From the NCBI GenBank assembly GCA_964525165.1, contig CAZGGG010000001.1, positions 124,001-188,000 of the forward strand: DNA of 64,000 nucleotides, given 5' to 3'. The first letter of the stretch is position 1, and every line of letters begins with the position of its first letter. Source of the stretch: JAWLFI01 sp964525165. Lineage in GTDB: Bacteria > Bacteroidota > Bacteroidia > Chitinophagales > Saprospiraceae. Below, one piece after another: positions 17,205 to 26,288 of the stretch. Under the pieces are notes generated by a model. It saw only the letters and a program-made list of their open reading frames with translations, was not told the origin of the DNA and made no database searches. The translations under genes and the position numbers were made by a program.

Positions 17205-17792
17205 CTAGAGATTGAGCTCTTGGTCGGCATCCTCTAATGCTTGAAAAAAGTCTGCTCCAAATTTGCGAATCAATGCGTCCTTCGCAAATTGATACACTTT
17301 GATCCCAAGCTCTTCGCCCTTTGTACAAGCGGGATTACAAATATCCCACTCATCATAGTTTAAGGCAGTGAAATTTAACTCTTTGTTTTCTGATACTCTA
17401 ATCGGATACAAGTGACAAGAAACGGGTTTGTTAAAGTCGATTAAGTTTTCATAATAGGCTTCCTGAATAGTACAGCTGGCAATTCCGTTTTCTCCAATTT
17501 TTGCAAAAACGCAAGTTCCATTTTCTAATAGCGTGGTTCCATATGCTTCCATTTCTTCATACCATTCCGCCACATCTGTTTGGGCTATTTTTTCCCTGGC
17601 TTCTTCACTTAGTTTGGGTAGCAAAACGGGTAAATGCGATCTGAGTTGTGTTATTTCATCTTCTTCCAGGGGAGCTCCAAAGTCTCCTTTTACACAGCAG
17701 GCTCCTTTACATTTCTCTACGGCACAACTAAACTTTCTTTCGAAAAGCTCTAAGCTGATTAATTTGTCTTCGATAATCAACATTGAAATCAT
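17205..17792 (-). CDS. DUF3109 family cysteine-rich protein
   Basis: A 195-residue protein of the DUF3109 family, related to the YkgJ-type zinc/iron chelatase group. Conserved cysteines lie in CAVEKCKGACC, CVFAKI, ASCTIQEAYY, VSCHLYPIRV and CNPACTKG, enough to bind a metal or Fe-S cluster. The start is either ATG 17792 or ATG 17783; both precede the conserved LIIEDKLISLELFERKFSC. No function is established. It stands alone, divergent from citrate synthase. Confidence 0.8.
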   Translation of the reverse strand: MISMLIIEDKLISLELFERKFSCAVEKCKGACCVKGDFGAPLEEDEITQLRSHLPVLLPKLSEEAREKIAQTDVAEWYEEMEAYGTTLLENGTCVFAKIGENGIASCTIQEAYYENLIDFNKPVSCHLYPIRVSENKELNFTALNYDEWDICNPACTKGEELGIKVYQFAKDALIRKFGADFFQALEDADQELNL

Positions 17793-17955
17793 CTATTTTA
17801 TACAACCTAAAGGTACCTATTGCCGTTATACTCTCGATGGTCACTAGGATAAATCATAGAAAATTTTATCTTAGCGGGCGCTGAAAATAACGGTTTCAGT
17901 ATAATTGATCAGACTGAAGCTGAACCTATATTAATCACCCTTATAAAAGATAAGA

Positions 17956-19266
17956 ATGGATCCATTAAAAGAGAAGTTTTTCGAGAAATCCCAAAAGTTA
18001 AAAGAAGAAGTTAAGGCATTGCTAAAGGAAAATGGTAGCAAGAAGGTAGATGAAGTGGCACTGAGTCAGGTTTTTGGCGGGATGAGAGGCGTAAAGAGTA
18101 TGATATGGGAGACTTCTGCATTAGATCCGGTAGAGGGGATTCGTTTCAGAGGGTATAGTATACCGGAATTAAGAGAAAAACTTCCTAAAAGAACGGGTGA
18201 CAAAGAACCTCTTCCGGAAGGGCTGTTTTGGCTGATGTTAGTAGGTGAAATTCCTACGGAAGATCAGGTGAAATGGTTAACAGACCAATGGATCAACAGA
18301 TGCAATGTGCCTGAGGAAACTTTTAAAGTATTAGACAGTCTGTCTCCTGAGACACACCCAATGACTCAATTTACCGTTGCGATTTCCTCTATGCAGACAC
18401 AGAGTGTTTTTGCAAGAAGGTATGCTGAGGGAATGAATAAGACAGAGTATTGGGATGCTACCTATGAGGATACAATGAATCTCATTGCCCGTCTTCCAAG
18501 AATCGCGGCCTATATATATAGAAGGTCTTACCATAGTGGTAAGCACATTCAACCTGATTTGTCTTTAGATTGGGCAGGTAATTTTGCGCATATGTTGGGA
18601 GTCCAAGGAGAAGACTTTAAATCGCTTATGAGACTTTACCTGACGATTCATGCCGATCATGAAGGAGGAAATGCCTCTGCGCATACCACGCATTTGGTAG
18701 GATCAACTCTGAGTGATGCATATCATTCCTTTGCAGCAGGTATGGCAGCTTTAGCAGGACCATTGCACGGCTTGGCGAATCAAGAGGTGATTAAATGGAT
18801 TTTTAGAATGGTGGATGCCATTGGTACCTCTACACCCACGAAAGAGCAGATTTCGGATTACGTGAATAGCACCTTAGCCAGGGGGCGTGTAGTTCCCGGT
18901 TACGGTCATGCTGTTTTAAGGCAGCCGGATCCAAGATTTATGGCTCAAAAGAAATTTGCAGAGGATTATATAGGGGATCAAGACGATTATGTCAATATTG
19001 TTTGGAAATTGTTTGATGTAGTACCTGAAATCCTGGAAGGGTTAGGTAAGGTGAAAAATCCATGGCCCAATGTAGATGCTCATTCCGGAGCACTTTTAGT
19101 GCATTACGGCTTGAGAGAATATAGCTATTATACAGTCTTGTTTGGTGTGAGTCGTGCTTTAGGAGTCTTGTCAGCACTATGCTGGTCAAGAGCCTTAGGC
19201 TTCCCACTGGAAAGACCTAAGTCTGTGACTACGGATTGGGTAAAAGAATATCTGAAAAACAACTAA
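17956..19266 (+). CDS. Citrate synthase, mitochondrial (eukaryote-like) type
   Basis: Condenses acetyl-CoA with oxaloacetate at the entry of the TCA cycle. The 436-residue protein looks like the mitochondrial-type enzyme rather than the hexameric GltA of enterobacteria. The catalytic residues are present: His in TIHADHEGGN (about 229), His in GPLHGLANQE (about 267) and Asp in VDAHSGALLVHYG (about 372). Substrate-binding motifs include GYGHAVLRQPDPRF. The gene is followed by a strong terminator and is transcribed alone. Similar citrate synthases occur in other Bacteroidota, so this is not by itself evidence of recent transfer. Confidence 0.93.
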   Translation: MDPLKEKFFEKSQKLKEEVKALLKENGSKKVDEVALSQVFGGMRGVKSMIWETSALDPVEGIRFRGYSIPELREKLPKRTGDKEPLPEGLFWLMLVGEIPTEDQVKWLTDQWINRCNVPEETFKVLDSLSPETHPMTQFTVAISSMQTQSVFARRYAEGMNKTEYWDATYEDTMNLIARLPRIAAYIYRRSYHSGKHIQPDLSLDWAGNFAHMLGVQGEDFKSLMRLYLTIHADHEGGNASAHTTHLVGSTLSDAYHSFAAGMAALAGPLHGLANQEVIKWIFRMVDAIGTSTPTKEQISDYVNSTLARGRVVPGYGHAVLRQPDPRFMAQKKFAEDYIGDQDDYVNIVWKLFDVVPEILEGLGKVKNPWPNVDAHSGALLVHYGLREYSYYTVLFGVSRALGVLSALCWSRALGFPLERPKSVTTDWVKEYLKNN

Positions 19267-19273
19267 GAATCAA

Positions 19274-19300
19274 AGAGCTGCAATCGCAGCTCTTTTTTTT
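19274..19300 (+). terminator. Rho-independent terminator of citrate synthase
   Basis: AGAGCTGC, loop AATC, GCAGCTCT, then a run of T. A perfect 8 bp stem, seven bases after the stop codon. Confidence 0.9.
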
Positions 19301-19364
19301 GCATCAAAAACTCTTATTCTTGCGATTAAGATTTTTTAATTTGCAAGCATAAATAAATACGTAT

Positions 19365-19754
19365 ATGGAGTTTCCAAAAGATTTAAAATACACCAAGGAG
19401 CACGAGTGGGTGCGCATAGAAGGTGATGTGGCTGTTGTGGGAATTACTGATTTCGCTCAGGGCGAATTGGGTGATTTAGTATATGTGGAAGTAGAAACAG
19501 TAGGAGAGTCACTAGATCAGGATGAAGTGTTTGGTACTGTCGAGGCAGTAAAAACAACTTCTGAATTGTTCATGCCGCTAAGTGGTGAAGTTATAGAGTT
19601 CAATCAGGAAATTGATGAATCCGAAGGTGACAACCCAGCAGTCATCAATGAGTCCCCCTATGGTGAAGGCTGGATCATCAAAATTAAAATGTCAGACCCC
19701 TCAGAGCTTGATGAATTGATGGATGCCGATACATACGCATCAGAAGTTAGCTAA
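19365..19754 (+). CDS. gcvH: Glycine cleavage system H protein
   Basis: GcvH carries the aminomethyl group from glycine on a lipoyl-lysine between the P, T and L proteins. The 129-residue product is the normal size. The lipoylation site is Lys63 in FGTVEAVKTTSELFMPLSG, and the N-terminal YTKEHEWVRIEGD and C-terminal NESPYGEGWIIKIK motifs are typical. The other glycine cleavage genes are not in the window. The VanZ and TonB genes follow on the same strand. Confidence 0.95.
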   Translation: MEFPKDLKYTKEHEWVRIEGDVAVVGITDFAQGELGDLVYVEVETVGESLDQDEVFGTVEAVKTTSELFMPLSGEVIEFNQEIDESEGDNPAVINESPYGEGWIIKIKMSDPSELDELMDADTYASEVS

Positions 19755-19793
19755 GAGGGATACACCAATTATTCATTACAAATCATCTTATAG

Positions 19794-20178
19794 ATGAAAA
19801 TATGGGTAATCCCATTGATAGGTTTAGGCCTGATAACGATCGGGTCACTGCTCCCGGGCGATCAGATACCAGTCAATAAATGGCCCTCGGTCACTTTNNN
19901 NNNNNNNGGATAAATGGATTCACTTCGGAGCTTATGCAATGATCGCCTTTTCGGCAGGTGTAGCTAATCGATATTACAAGATCTTGGGCTCATCTTCGGA
20001 TTGGTGGATACTCCTAAGCGTTATTGCAGCTTATAGCGGCATCATCGAAATACTTCAAGGCACATTCTTTAAAGATCGTTATTTTGAAGTTCTTGATTTA
20101 ATCGCTAATATTATAGGCCTATTAACAGGATACCTGTTATCTGTTAGACTTTTAAAAAATAGAACCCATGCAGCTTGA
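19794..20178 (+). CDS. VanZ-family membrane protein (interrupted by an assembly gap)
   Basis: A small integral membrane protein. ATG 19794 opens MKIWVIPLIGLGLITIGSLL, a first transmembrane helix, and PVNKWPS. After a 10 N gap the frame shifts to DKWIHFGAYAMIAF, the hallmark VanZ motif DKxxHFxAY, followed by two more helices and the C-terminus NRTHAA. Only a few residues seem to be missing. VanZ of the vancomycin cluster gives low-level teicoplanin resistance, but the role of chromosomal relatives is unknown. Its 3' end overlaps the tonB start by 11 bases. Confidence 0.75.
19898..19907. other. Assembly gap (10 N)
   Basis: Run of N inside the VanZ gene. Frames on each side differ, so the length is a placeholder. 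Confidence 0.99.
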
Positions 20179-21067
20179 ATTTGATAACACTCAATTTGCG
20201 CTTGCTGTGTTTGGAGTGGTTGCTTTACTTGCAGTCATTATCCTCGGGCTCAGAATGCTGATGAAAAAAAGTTCTGAGACCGATCTTACAGCTAAACAAC
20301 ACGATAACTTGGCCAGTCGGACCAAGTATCCTGAAGTGGATGCTTTCAAATACAGCGGGACCATGCTAGGCGTAGGAATTGCCGCTACTTTGGCAATTGT
20401 TCTATTCGCTTTCAATTGGACTGAGTACGAAAAGGAAATTTTTATTCCGGAGTACGATCTGGAGGTTGAAGAGGAAATTGAACAAATTCCACCCAGAACC
20501 ACTGAACCGCCACCCCCTCCACCTCCGCCACCCCCACCCAAGATTGAAGAGGTGCCGGATGAGGAAATAGAAGAAGAAGATCAAGATTTGTTTAAAGATC
20601 AAACCATTACGGAAGAAACGACGATGGATGATACGCCAGTGGAGCAGGTAGAAGAGGCACCACCGCCCCCACCACCACCGCCACCCGCACCGGAAGTTGA
20701 GGAGATCTTTAAGGTAGTGGAGCAAATGCCTCGCTTCCCCGGATGTGAAGACATCGCAGACGAAGCAGAAAAAAAGCAGTGTGCTCAAAAGAAACTACTA
20801 GAGTTTATCTACGAGAACATCAAGTATCCTGCGATTGCAAGAGAGAATGGTGTAGAAGGAATGGTAGTGGTAAGTTTCGTAGTGGAAGGAAATGGTTCTA
20901 TCAGTGCACCTGAAGTTGTCAGGGATATTGGAGCCGGCTGCGGAGATGAAGCCCTTCGAGTAGTGAAGCTAATGAACGAATTGAATAAAAAATGGATTCC
21001 CGGAAGGCAAAGAGGAAGACCTGTAAGAGTGCAGTTTAACCTTCCGGTTAAATTCCAACTCCAATAA
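20168..21067 (+). CDS. tonB: TonB energy-transducing protein with two polyproline tracts
   Basis: TonB couples the inner-membrane proton motive force to TonB-dependent outer-membrane receptors. The 299-residue protein has a hydrophobic segment at about residues 8-31 and another at about 62-82, then an acidic periplasmic linker with two polyproline tracts (11 and 9 Pro in a row) and a TonB C-terminal domain (about 200-299, YPAIARENGVEGMVVVSFVV and IPGRQRGRPVRVQFNLPVKF). The extra N-terminal membrane span and the cysteine pair in PGCEDIADEAEKKQC are common in Bacteroidota TonB. It overlaps the VanZ gene. A terminator follows. Confidence 0.9.
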   Translation: MQLEFDNTQFALAVFGVVALLAVIILGLRMLMKKSSETDLTAKQHDNLASRTKYPEVDAFKYSGTMLGVGIAATLAIVLFAFNWTEYEKEIFIPEYDLEVEEEIEQIPPRTTEPPPPPPPPPPPKIEEVPDEEIEEEDQDLFKDQTITEETTMDDTPVEQVEEAPPPPPPPPPAPEVEEIFKVVEQMPRFPGCEDIADEAEKKQCAQKKLLEFIYENIKYPAIARENGVEGMVVVSFVVEGNGSISAPEVVRDIGAGCGDEALRVVKLMNELNKKWIPGRQRGRPVRVQFNLPVKFQLQ

Positions 21068-21088
21068 TATTAAAGTTCTCATGGTTGC

Positions 21089-21123
21089 AAAGCCGTCTTT
21101 TCAAACTTGGAAAGGCGGCTTTT
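21089..21123 (+). terminator. Terminator after tonB
   Basis: AAAGCCGTCTTT, short loop, then AAAGGCGGCTTT followed by T-rich sequence, 22 bases after the tonB stop. The stem has one G-U type imperfection. Confidence 0.75.
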
Positions 21124-21212
21124 CTTTTGTTCTCAAGAAAGCTTCTATCAAGGAATAAGTCATTCTAGAAAATAATCCGGAAAGCTTATTAGCTAAGCTG
21201 GTTCCCTTTGAT

Positions 21213-21572
21213 TCAGGAAGCCAATTTCATTCCGAGGAAGAAGAAAAGCAGACAAATGACTACACTCAACAAGATATTTATAGAAAGGGATAAGTAAGAT
21301 CCATTTTGTAATAAATAGGCATTTTCAGCTGTGAATGTACTGAAGGTGCTAAATCCACCACAAAATCCAATCATCCAAGCCGCCTGTAATTCTTTACTGA
21401 GTTGATTACTGCCATACAGCGTTAAATATCCCAATATGAAACTTGCGGCAGCATTCGTCAATACGGTGGCGAAAGGGAAGCTCATCCATACCCACCGGCT
21501 TAGAAAGTGAGCAATGGCAAATCTGCAGACCGATCCCAAGCCCCCACCAATGAATACCGCTATCCAAATCAT
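21213..21572 (-). CDS. crcB: Fluoride ion channel CrcB/FluC
   Basis: CrcB/FluC is a small dual-topology channel that lets fluoride out of the cell. The 119-residue product has four hydrophobic helices, GGGLGSVCRF at the N-terminus, the TNAAASF helix and the signature GFCGGFSTFSTFTAE. It follows the WecA-like gene by 19 bases, so the two are probably co-transcribed. There is no room for a fluoride riboswitch between them. Confidence 0.92.
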   Translation of the reverse strand: MIWIAVFIGGGLGSVCRFAIAHFLSRWVWMSFPFATVLTNAAASFILGYLTLYGSNQLSKELQAAWMIGFCGGFSTFSTFTAENAYLLQNGSYLSLSINILLSVVICLLFFFLGMKLAS

Positions 21573-21591
21573 TTCTTACAAAAACAATTGT

Positions 21592-22692
21592 TTAAACTCT
21601 CTGTCTGTTTCGAATCCGAATATACGCGAATAGGCTGGCAATAAGTAAAAGCATGAGGGTGATCAACACGTACAATGCAATTGCGCCAATGAAGTTTAAT
21701 CCGAAAGCTGTCAACACAAATGCCAAGTTTAATATGATTAGCATCAGTGTTGATTGCGAGTGGGTGTATCCTGCATCAATAAGAATATGATGAATATGAT
21801 TTCGATCAGGACTTAAAGGTGATTTGCCCGAGAATATCCTGATCAAGAATACTCTAAAAGTATCAAACAGAGGAACCATCAATATACAAATCACTACGGC
21901 TGGTGCTGCATCCACTTTCCATATGACGCCTTCCGGCAAATTATGATGAAGGTGGAGAAAAGCAACGACCAATATTGAAACGATGGTACCATTCAAAAGA
22001 GACCCGCTATCTCCTAGAAAAATTTTAGAGGGACTCCAATTGAAATAGAGAAAGGAACAACTAGCACCTACTAAGGCAAAGGCCAACAAGCTGTATAAGT
22101 ATGCTCCCACCAGATAAAACCAAATTCCAAAGATCAGTCCTGCTAAGACCGTCATGGAACCGCTTAATCCATTGATACCATCAATTAGATTAAAGGCATT
22201 AATAATAACGATGATGACTAAGGCACTTAAGGACACACTGGCCCAGGCAGGTAAAGTTTCCAATCCGGCGAATCCATATAGATAGTCAATCGAAATATCC
22301 ATTCCAAATATAATGATGCCGGTGACTAGTAATTGTCCTGTAAGCTTTTTCCGCGCATCCAAATGACTGAAATCGTCTAAAATCCCCGTAAGAAAAATGA
22401 TGAAAATTCCTGCATACATAGAGGCATGAAAATGCAATGAAGTCGCCAATTCATCAGTGATCGCTAGAGAAATCAGCAGGCTGAAAAAAATGGCAATTCC
22501 TCCCAGTCTGGGTGTAGGTACTGAGTGTGATGTCCTGGTATTGGGGTTGTCTAAGATTCTATTCCTCCGGGCCGTCTCTATAATAGGGGGTAATATAAGA
22601 AAAGCTACCAAGGCTGAAATGAGAAAGGATAAACCAACCAAAACGGCGATAGGGATATCGCTCAAATTGAAATTGTTCAATAATGAAAGCAT
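21592..22692 (-). CDS. Undecaprenyl-phosphate sugar-1-phosphate transferase (MraY/WecA/TagO family)
   Basis: The family transfers a sugar-1-phosphate (GlcNAc-1-P for WecA/TagO) from a UDP-sugar to undecaprenyl phosphate, the first step of lipid-linked polysaccharide synthesis. The 366-residue protein has about ten transmembrane helices. Its conserved cytoplasmic motifs are TPRLGGIAIF, NAFNLIDGINGLSGS, FLGDSGSLLNGT and the DRNHIHHIL histidine motif typical of WecA rather than MraY. It is divergent from uppS, which makes the lipid carrier it uses. Confidence 0.88.
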   Translation of the reverse strand: MLSLLNNFNLSDIPIAVLVGLSFLISALVAFLILPPIIETARRNRILDNPNTRTSHSVPTPRLGGIAIFFSLLISLAITDELATSLHFHASMYAGIFIIFLTGILDDFSHLDARKKLTGQLLVTGIIIFGMDISIDYLYGFAGLETLPAWASVSLSALVIIVIINAFNLIDGINGLSGSMTVLAGLIFGIWFYLVGAYLYSLLAFALVGASCSFLYFNWSPSKIFLGDSGSLLNGTIVSILVVAFLHLHHNLPEGVIWKVDAAPAVVICILMVPLFDTFRVFLIRIFSGKSPLSPDRNHIHHILIDAGYTHSQSTLMLIILNLAFVLTAFGLNFIGAIALYVLITLMLLLIASLFAYIRIRNRQRV

Positions 22693-22844
22693 TGCAGTTA
22701 GGGGATTGCTTAAGACCTTAAAGTTAAGAAAATCTCATCATACTCAATTCAGAGAATATAGATTTATCCCATTCCCATAGACATTCCCACCCTAGAGCCG
22801 ATGATAATTGCTAAATTAGCGGTTCAAATGAGTGGATCTAGTCG

Positions 22845-23621
22845 ATGAGTAATGAGATAAGCGAACAATCTTTGCTTCATAGCCTGAAGCAACAAATAGA
22901 TCCTGAAAGGGTACCAAAGCATGTCGCCATCATCATGGATGGCAACGGCAGATGGGCCAAAGAAAGGGGCAGACCGAGAGTGTTCGGACATAAGAATGGA
23001 GTGAAAGCCGTGCGCGCCTCTGCAGAGGCTGCTGCTGAACTGGGCGTCAAACACCTTACACTTTATGCCTTTTCAACAGAAAACTGGAACAGACCTAGGT
23101 TAGAGGTTCAAGCTTTAATGGCACTTTTAGTCGAAACCGTAAAATCCGAGATGGCTACTCTGAATAAAAATAACATTCGCTTAGAAGCCATAGGTGACTT
23201 GGATAAGCTTCCGTCTGCGAGCTTTAAAGCACTTGTAAAAGGGATGGAACAGACCAAAGACAACCAAAGAATGAAGTTGATTCTGGCCTTAAATTATAGT
23301 GCTCGATGGGATATCATTCAAGCAACCAAGTCCATCGCGCATGCGGTGAAGTCCGGGATGTTTCAACCGGAGGAGATTGATGAAGCTCTTTTTGAACAGC
23401 ATTTGAGTACCAAAGATTATCCCGATCCGGAATTAATGATTAGAACCAGTGGCGAAACACGCATCAGTAACTTTTTGTTATGGCAGCTTGCTTATGCAGA
23501 ACTTTATTTTACCCCCATCTTTTGGCCGGAGTTTCGCAAGGAAAATTTTTATAAAGCCATTATTGATTTTCAAAAGAGAGAACGTCGATTTGGAAAAACA
23601 AGCGAGCAATTGAGTCAATAG
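22845..23621 (+). CDS. uppS: Isoprenyl (undecaprenyl) diphosphate synthase
   Basis: UppS builds the C55 cis-polyprenyl lipid carrier for peptidoglycan and O-antigen from FPP and IPP. The 258-residue protein has the cis-prenyltransferase signature AIIMDGNGRWAKERG with catalytic Asp32, AFSTENWNRP, and the C-terminal RTSGETRISNFLLWQLAY, ELYFTPIFWPEF. It lies 73 bases upstream of bamA on the same strand, an arrangement common in Bacteroidota. A separate promoter seems to serve bamA. Confidence 0.95.
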   Translation: MSNEISEQSLLHSLKQQIDPERVPKHVAIIMDGNGRWAKERGRPRVFGHKNGVKAVRASAEAAAELGVKHLTLYAFSTENWNRPRLEVQALMALLVETVKSEMATLNKNNIRLEAIGDLDKLPSASFKALVKGMEQTKDNQRMKLILALNYSARWDIIQATKSIAHAVKSGMFQPEEIDEALFEQHLSTKDYPDPELMIRTSGETRISNFLLWQLAYAELYFTPIFWPEFRKENFYKAIIDFQKRERRFGKTSEQLSQ

Positions 23622-23623
23622 TC

Positions 23624-23657
23624 TTGTTTCTTTTCTCAAGCAACACTATTACATTTG
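23624..23657 (+). promoter_or_regulatory. Putative promoter of bamA
   Basis: TTG (23624-23626), 23 bases, then -7 box TACATTTG (23650-23657), an exact TAnnTTTG. Transcription would start near 23664, about 30 bases before the ATG. The spacing is at the long end of the range. Confidence 0.45.
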
Positions 23658-23694
23658 TACTCGTTCTGTGAACAACTATTAGGAAGTCGTAAAT

Positions 23695-26244
23695 ATGTCG
23701 CATAATAAATTATACATTGTTTTTTTGCTCTTTATCAGCAGTCTTTGCTCCTCATTGACCCATTCAGCATGGGCTCAGGATACGACAGTCATTGTTGATT
23801 ACAATGAACCAAAGAAATATGAGATTGGGGGTGTGGTCGTGGAAGGAGCAAAAACCACAGATGAAGACGCGATTAAAAGTGTCGCAGGCCTACAAGCCGG
23901 TAAAGTGGTGACTATCCCGGGACAAGAAGTTACGGATGCGATTACTACTTTATGGGAGTTGAATCTCTTTACCAATGTCGAGATTTACTTAGAAAGGACT
24001 TTAGGGGAAATTGCCTTCCTCAAAATTAAAGTAGAGGAAAGACCGCGTTATGCCCGTCATTCTTATCGAAACATTAAAAAGAGATATCATGATGACATGA
24101 ATGATGTCGTCACAAAATTCTTGTCAAAGGGTTCTATCGTTACGGCTAATACAATTAACAATATAGAGACAGGTATTGAAGAATATTTTGCTGAAAAAGG
24201 ATATCTCGATGCCGAGGTGAAAGTGGAAGAGATGGATGACCCCGTTCTTAAGGATGCTGTTCAATTGATTATTGAGGTACAGCGCAATGACCGGGTCAAG
24301 ATTCAAGATATCAGTTTTGACGGGAATACAAATGTGAAGGCCCGTAAGCTGAGAAATAAAATGAAAAACACTCGCAAAAAATCCCGACTTTTTGCAAAAT
24401 CAAGATTCACGGAAGATGGATTTGATGAGGATCAGGAATCTCTGGTGAACTACTATAGATCATTGGGATATCGAGACATGAGAATTACCGGAGATTCCGT
24501 TTGGAGGGAAGAAGACGGTGATATGCAAATCAGACTGGATATTCACGAAGGGCAGCAGTACTACTTCAGAAATATCAGCTGGAAGGGGAATACGCTCTAT
24601 GAAGATGCAGTCTTAAATAATATCCTAGGAATTGAAAAAGGAGATGTCTACAATCTGGAAGAGTTAAACGAACGATTGACTTTCTCTTTGGATGGAAGGG
24701 ATGTGGGGGCTCTGTATCAAGATGACGGATATTTGTTTTTTAGAGCGGAACCGGTCGAAGTGGCTATCGATAGGGATAGTATCGACATAGAAATGCGCAT
24801 TTTTGAGGGACCTCAGGCGACTATTGAAAGGGTCGTGATCAGCGGGAATGATCGTACCCATGAACATGTAATCAGAAGGGAGCTCAGAACTTTACCCGGC
24901 AAGAAATTTTCAAGATCCGATATTATTAGATCTCAGAGACAATTAACCAACTTGGGGTATTTTGACCCGGAGCAGCTAGGCATTAATACACCGGTTAACC
25001 CTCAGCGCTATACAGTTGATATTGAATACGATTTAGTGGAGCGCCCCTCAGATCAGCTGGAACTTTCAGCAGGATGGGGAGGATTCAGTGGTTTGATTCT
25101 TACGCTGGGTGTGACTTTCAATAATTTCTCGATGCGAAATTTATGGAATGGTGAAGCCTGGAAACCGGTCCCCGTCGGAGATGGTCAAAGATTATCGCTC
25201 AGAGCACAAACAAACGGACGATTTTTCCAGTCTTATAATGCTTCTTTCACTGAGCCTTGGTTAGGAGGGAAAAAGCCTACCTCTTTTAGTGTAGGGGGCG
25301 CGTATACCAGAATTAATCGATTGGATCGTGCATTTGAAGCCACCGGCTATCTTTCCATTGCCCGTATTTTTTCAGGAATTGGTACACGATTGAGATGGCC
25401 TGACGATAACTTCTTAATTAATGCCACCCTTAGTTATGAAAATTATCAGCTCGATGACTATCCTAATCAGTTCATTTATGACGGGGTCAATGTGAGCAAT
25501 GGTTCCTACAACAACCTTTCGATAGAACTGAGATTGGCAAGAACCAGTATCAATGAACAAATCTTCCCAACCAGTGGATCAGAAATAGCCTTAACGGCAA
25601 AATTCACTCCGCCTTATTCTACCTTCCGTAAGGATAACTTCTATGATGATGTATCTATTCAGGACAGGTTCAGATGGCTGGAATACCACAAGTGGCGATT
25701 GGATATGGATTGGTATCAAACGATTGTGGGTAAGCTTGTTTTCCGAGCCAATGCTAAAATTGGAATCTTGGGTTACTACAATGAAAGAACAGGGGTATCG
25801 CCATTTGAGCGCTTCCTAGTGGGAGGAAATGGTCTCAACAATCAGCAGGTTGGGATTGCCGGTGTGGATATCATCAGTTTACGAGGATATGAAGTGGATG
25901 ATCTGGAGGTCAATGCAGGAAATAATCTTGCGACTGCAGGTACCGCAACCGTCTTTAACAAGTATACATTGGAACTTAGGTACCCCATATCTTTGAATCC
26001 GAGCGCAACCATATTCGTATTAGGGTTTGTACAAGGAGGAAATGCATGGGATGGTCTCGATCGATTTAACCCATTTGATCTGAGGAGGTCTGCAGGTTTA
26101 GGTTTAAGAGTATTCTTACCTATGTTTGGTCTACTAGGTTTTGACTATGGGATAGGATTTGATAAGCCGGAACTCACGAACACAGACGCCAATTGGCCTC
26201 AATACGGACAATTCAACTTAATCTTAGGATTCGAACCGGATTAA
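23695..26244 (+). CDS. bamA: Outer membrane protein assembly factor BamA
   Basis: BamA folds and inserts beta-barrel proteins in the outer membrane. The 849-residue precursor has a signal peptide (residues 1-27, ending HSAWAQ), a series of about five POTRA domains (about 36-450; for example YEIGGVVVEGAKTTDEDAIK and IERVVISGNDRTHEHVIRRE) and a C-terminal 16-strand barrel. The barrel contains the conserved lid-loop type stretch GGNGLNNQQ through ISLRGYE. It ends GQFNLILGF plus EPD, so the terminal beta-signal is followed by three extra residues. The first POTRA is preceded by a short linker only. Confidence 0.93.
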   Translation: MSHNKLYIVFLLFISSLCSSLTHSAWAQDTTVIVDYNEPKKYEIGGVVVEGAKTTDEDAIKSVAGLQAGKVVTIPGQEVTDAITTLWELNLFTNVEIYLERTLGEIAFLKIKVEERPRYARHSYRNIKKRYHDDMNDVVTKFLSKGSIVTANTINNIETGIEEYFAEKGYLDAEVKVEEMDDPVLKDAVQLIIEVQRNDRVKIQDISFDGNTNVKARKLRNKMKNTRKKSRLFAKSRFTEDGFDEDQESLVNYYRSLGYRDMRITGDSVWREEDGDMQIRLDIHEGQQYYFRNISWKGNTLYEDAVLNNILGIEKGDVYNLEELNERLTFSLDGRDVGALYQDDGYLFFRAEPVEVAIDRDSIDIEMRIFEGPQATIERVVISGNDRTHEHVIRRELRTLPGKKFSRSDIIRSQRQLTNLGYFDPEQLGINTPVNPQRYTVDIEYDLVERPSDQLELSAGWGGFSGLILTLGVTFNNFSMRNLWNGEAWKPVPVGDGQRLSLRAQTNGRFFQSYNASFTEPWLGGKKPTSFSVGGAYTRINRLDRAFEATGYLSIARIFSGIGTRLRWPDDNFLINATLSYENYQLDDYPNQFIYDGVNVSNGSYNNLSIELRLARTSINEQIFPTSGSEIALTAKFTPPYSTFRKDNFYDDVSIQDRFRWLEYHKWRLDMDWYQTIVGKLVFRANAKIGILGYYNERTGVSPFERFLVGGNGLNNQQVGIAGVDIISLRGYEVDDLEVNAGNNLATAGTATVFNKYTLELRYPISLNPSATIFVLGFVQGGNAWDGLDRFNPFDLRRSAGLGLRVFLPMFGLLGFDYGIGFDKPELTNTDANWPQYGQFNLILGFEPD

Positions 26245-26263
26245 TCAGCCTGGCAAGATTTGC

Positions 26264-26279
26264 TTTTGCCGAAAGGCAG
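26264..26279 (+). repeat. Dispersed hairpin motif, copy 3 (exact 16-mer, intergenic)
   Basis: TTTTGCCGAAAGGCAG between the stops of bamA and the convergent glycosyltransferase gene. A following A-tract lets the stem extend to about 7 bp. No U-tract follows the hairpin on either strand, so it is not an ordinary intrinsic terminator. Confidence 0.8.
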
Positions 26280-26288
26280 AAAAAAAGC

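Noticed and set aside
20191..20541. An open frame on the minus strand with a run of 11 glycines
   Set aside because: It is the antisense reading of the polyproline tract of tonB, not a gene.
21573..21591. A fluoride riboswitch upstream of crcB
   Set aside because: Only 19 bases separate crcB from the upstream gene, too short for the aptamer.
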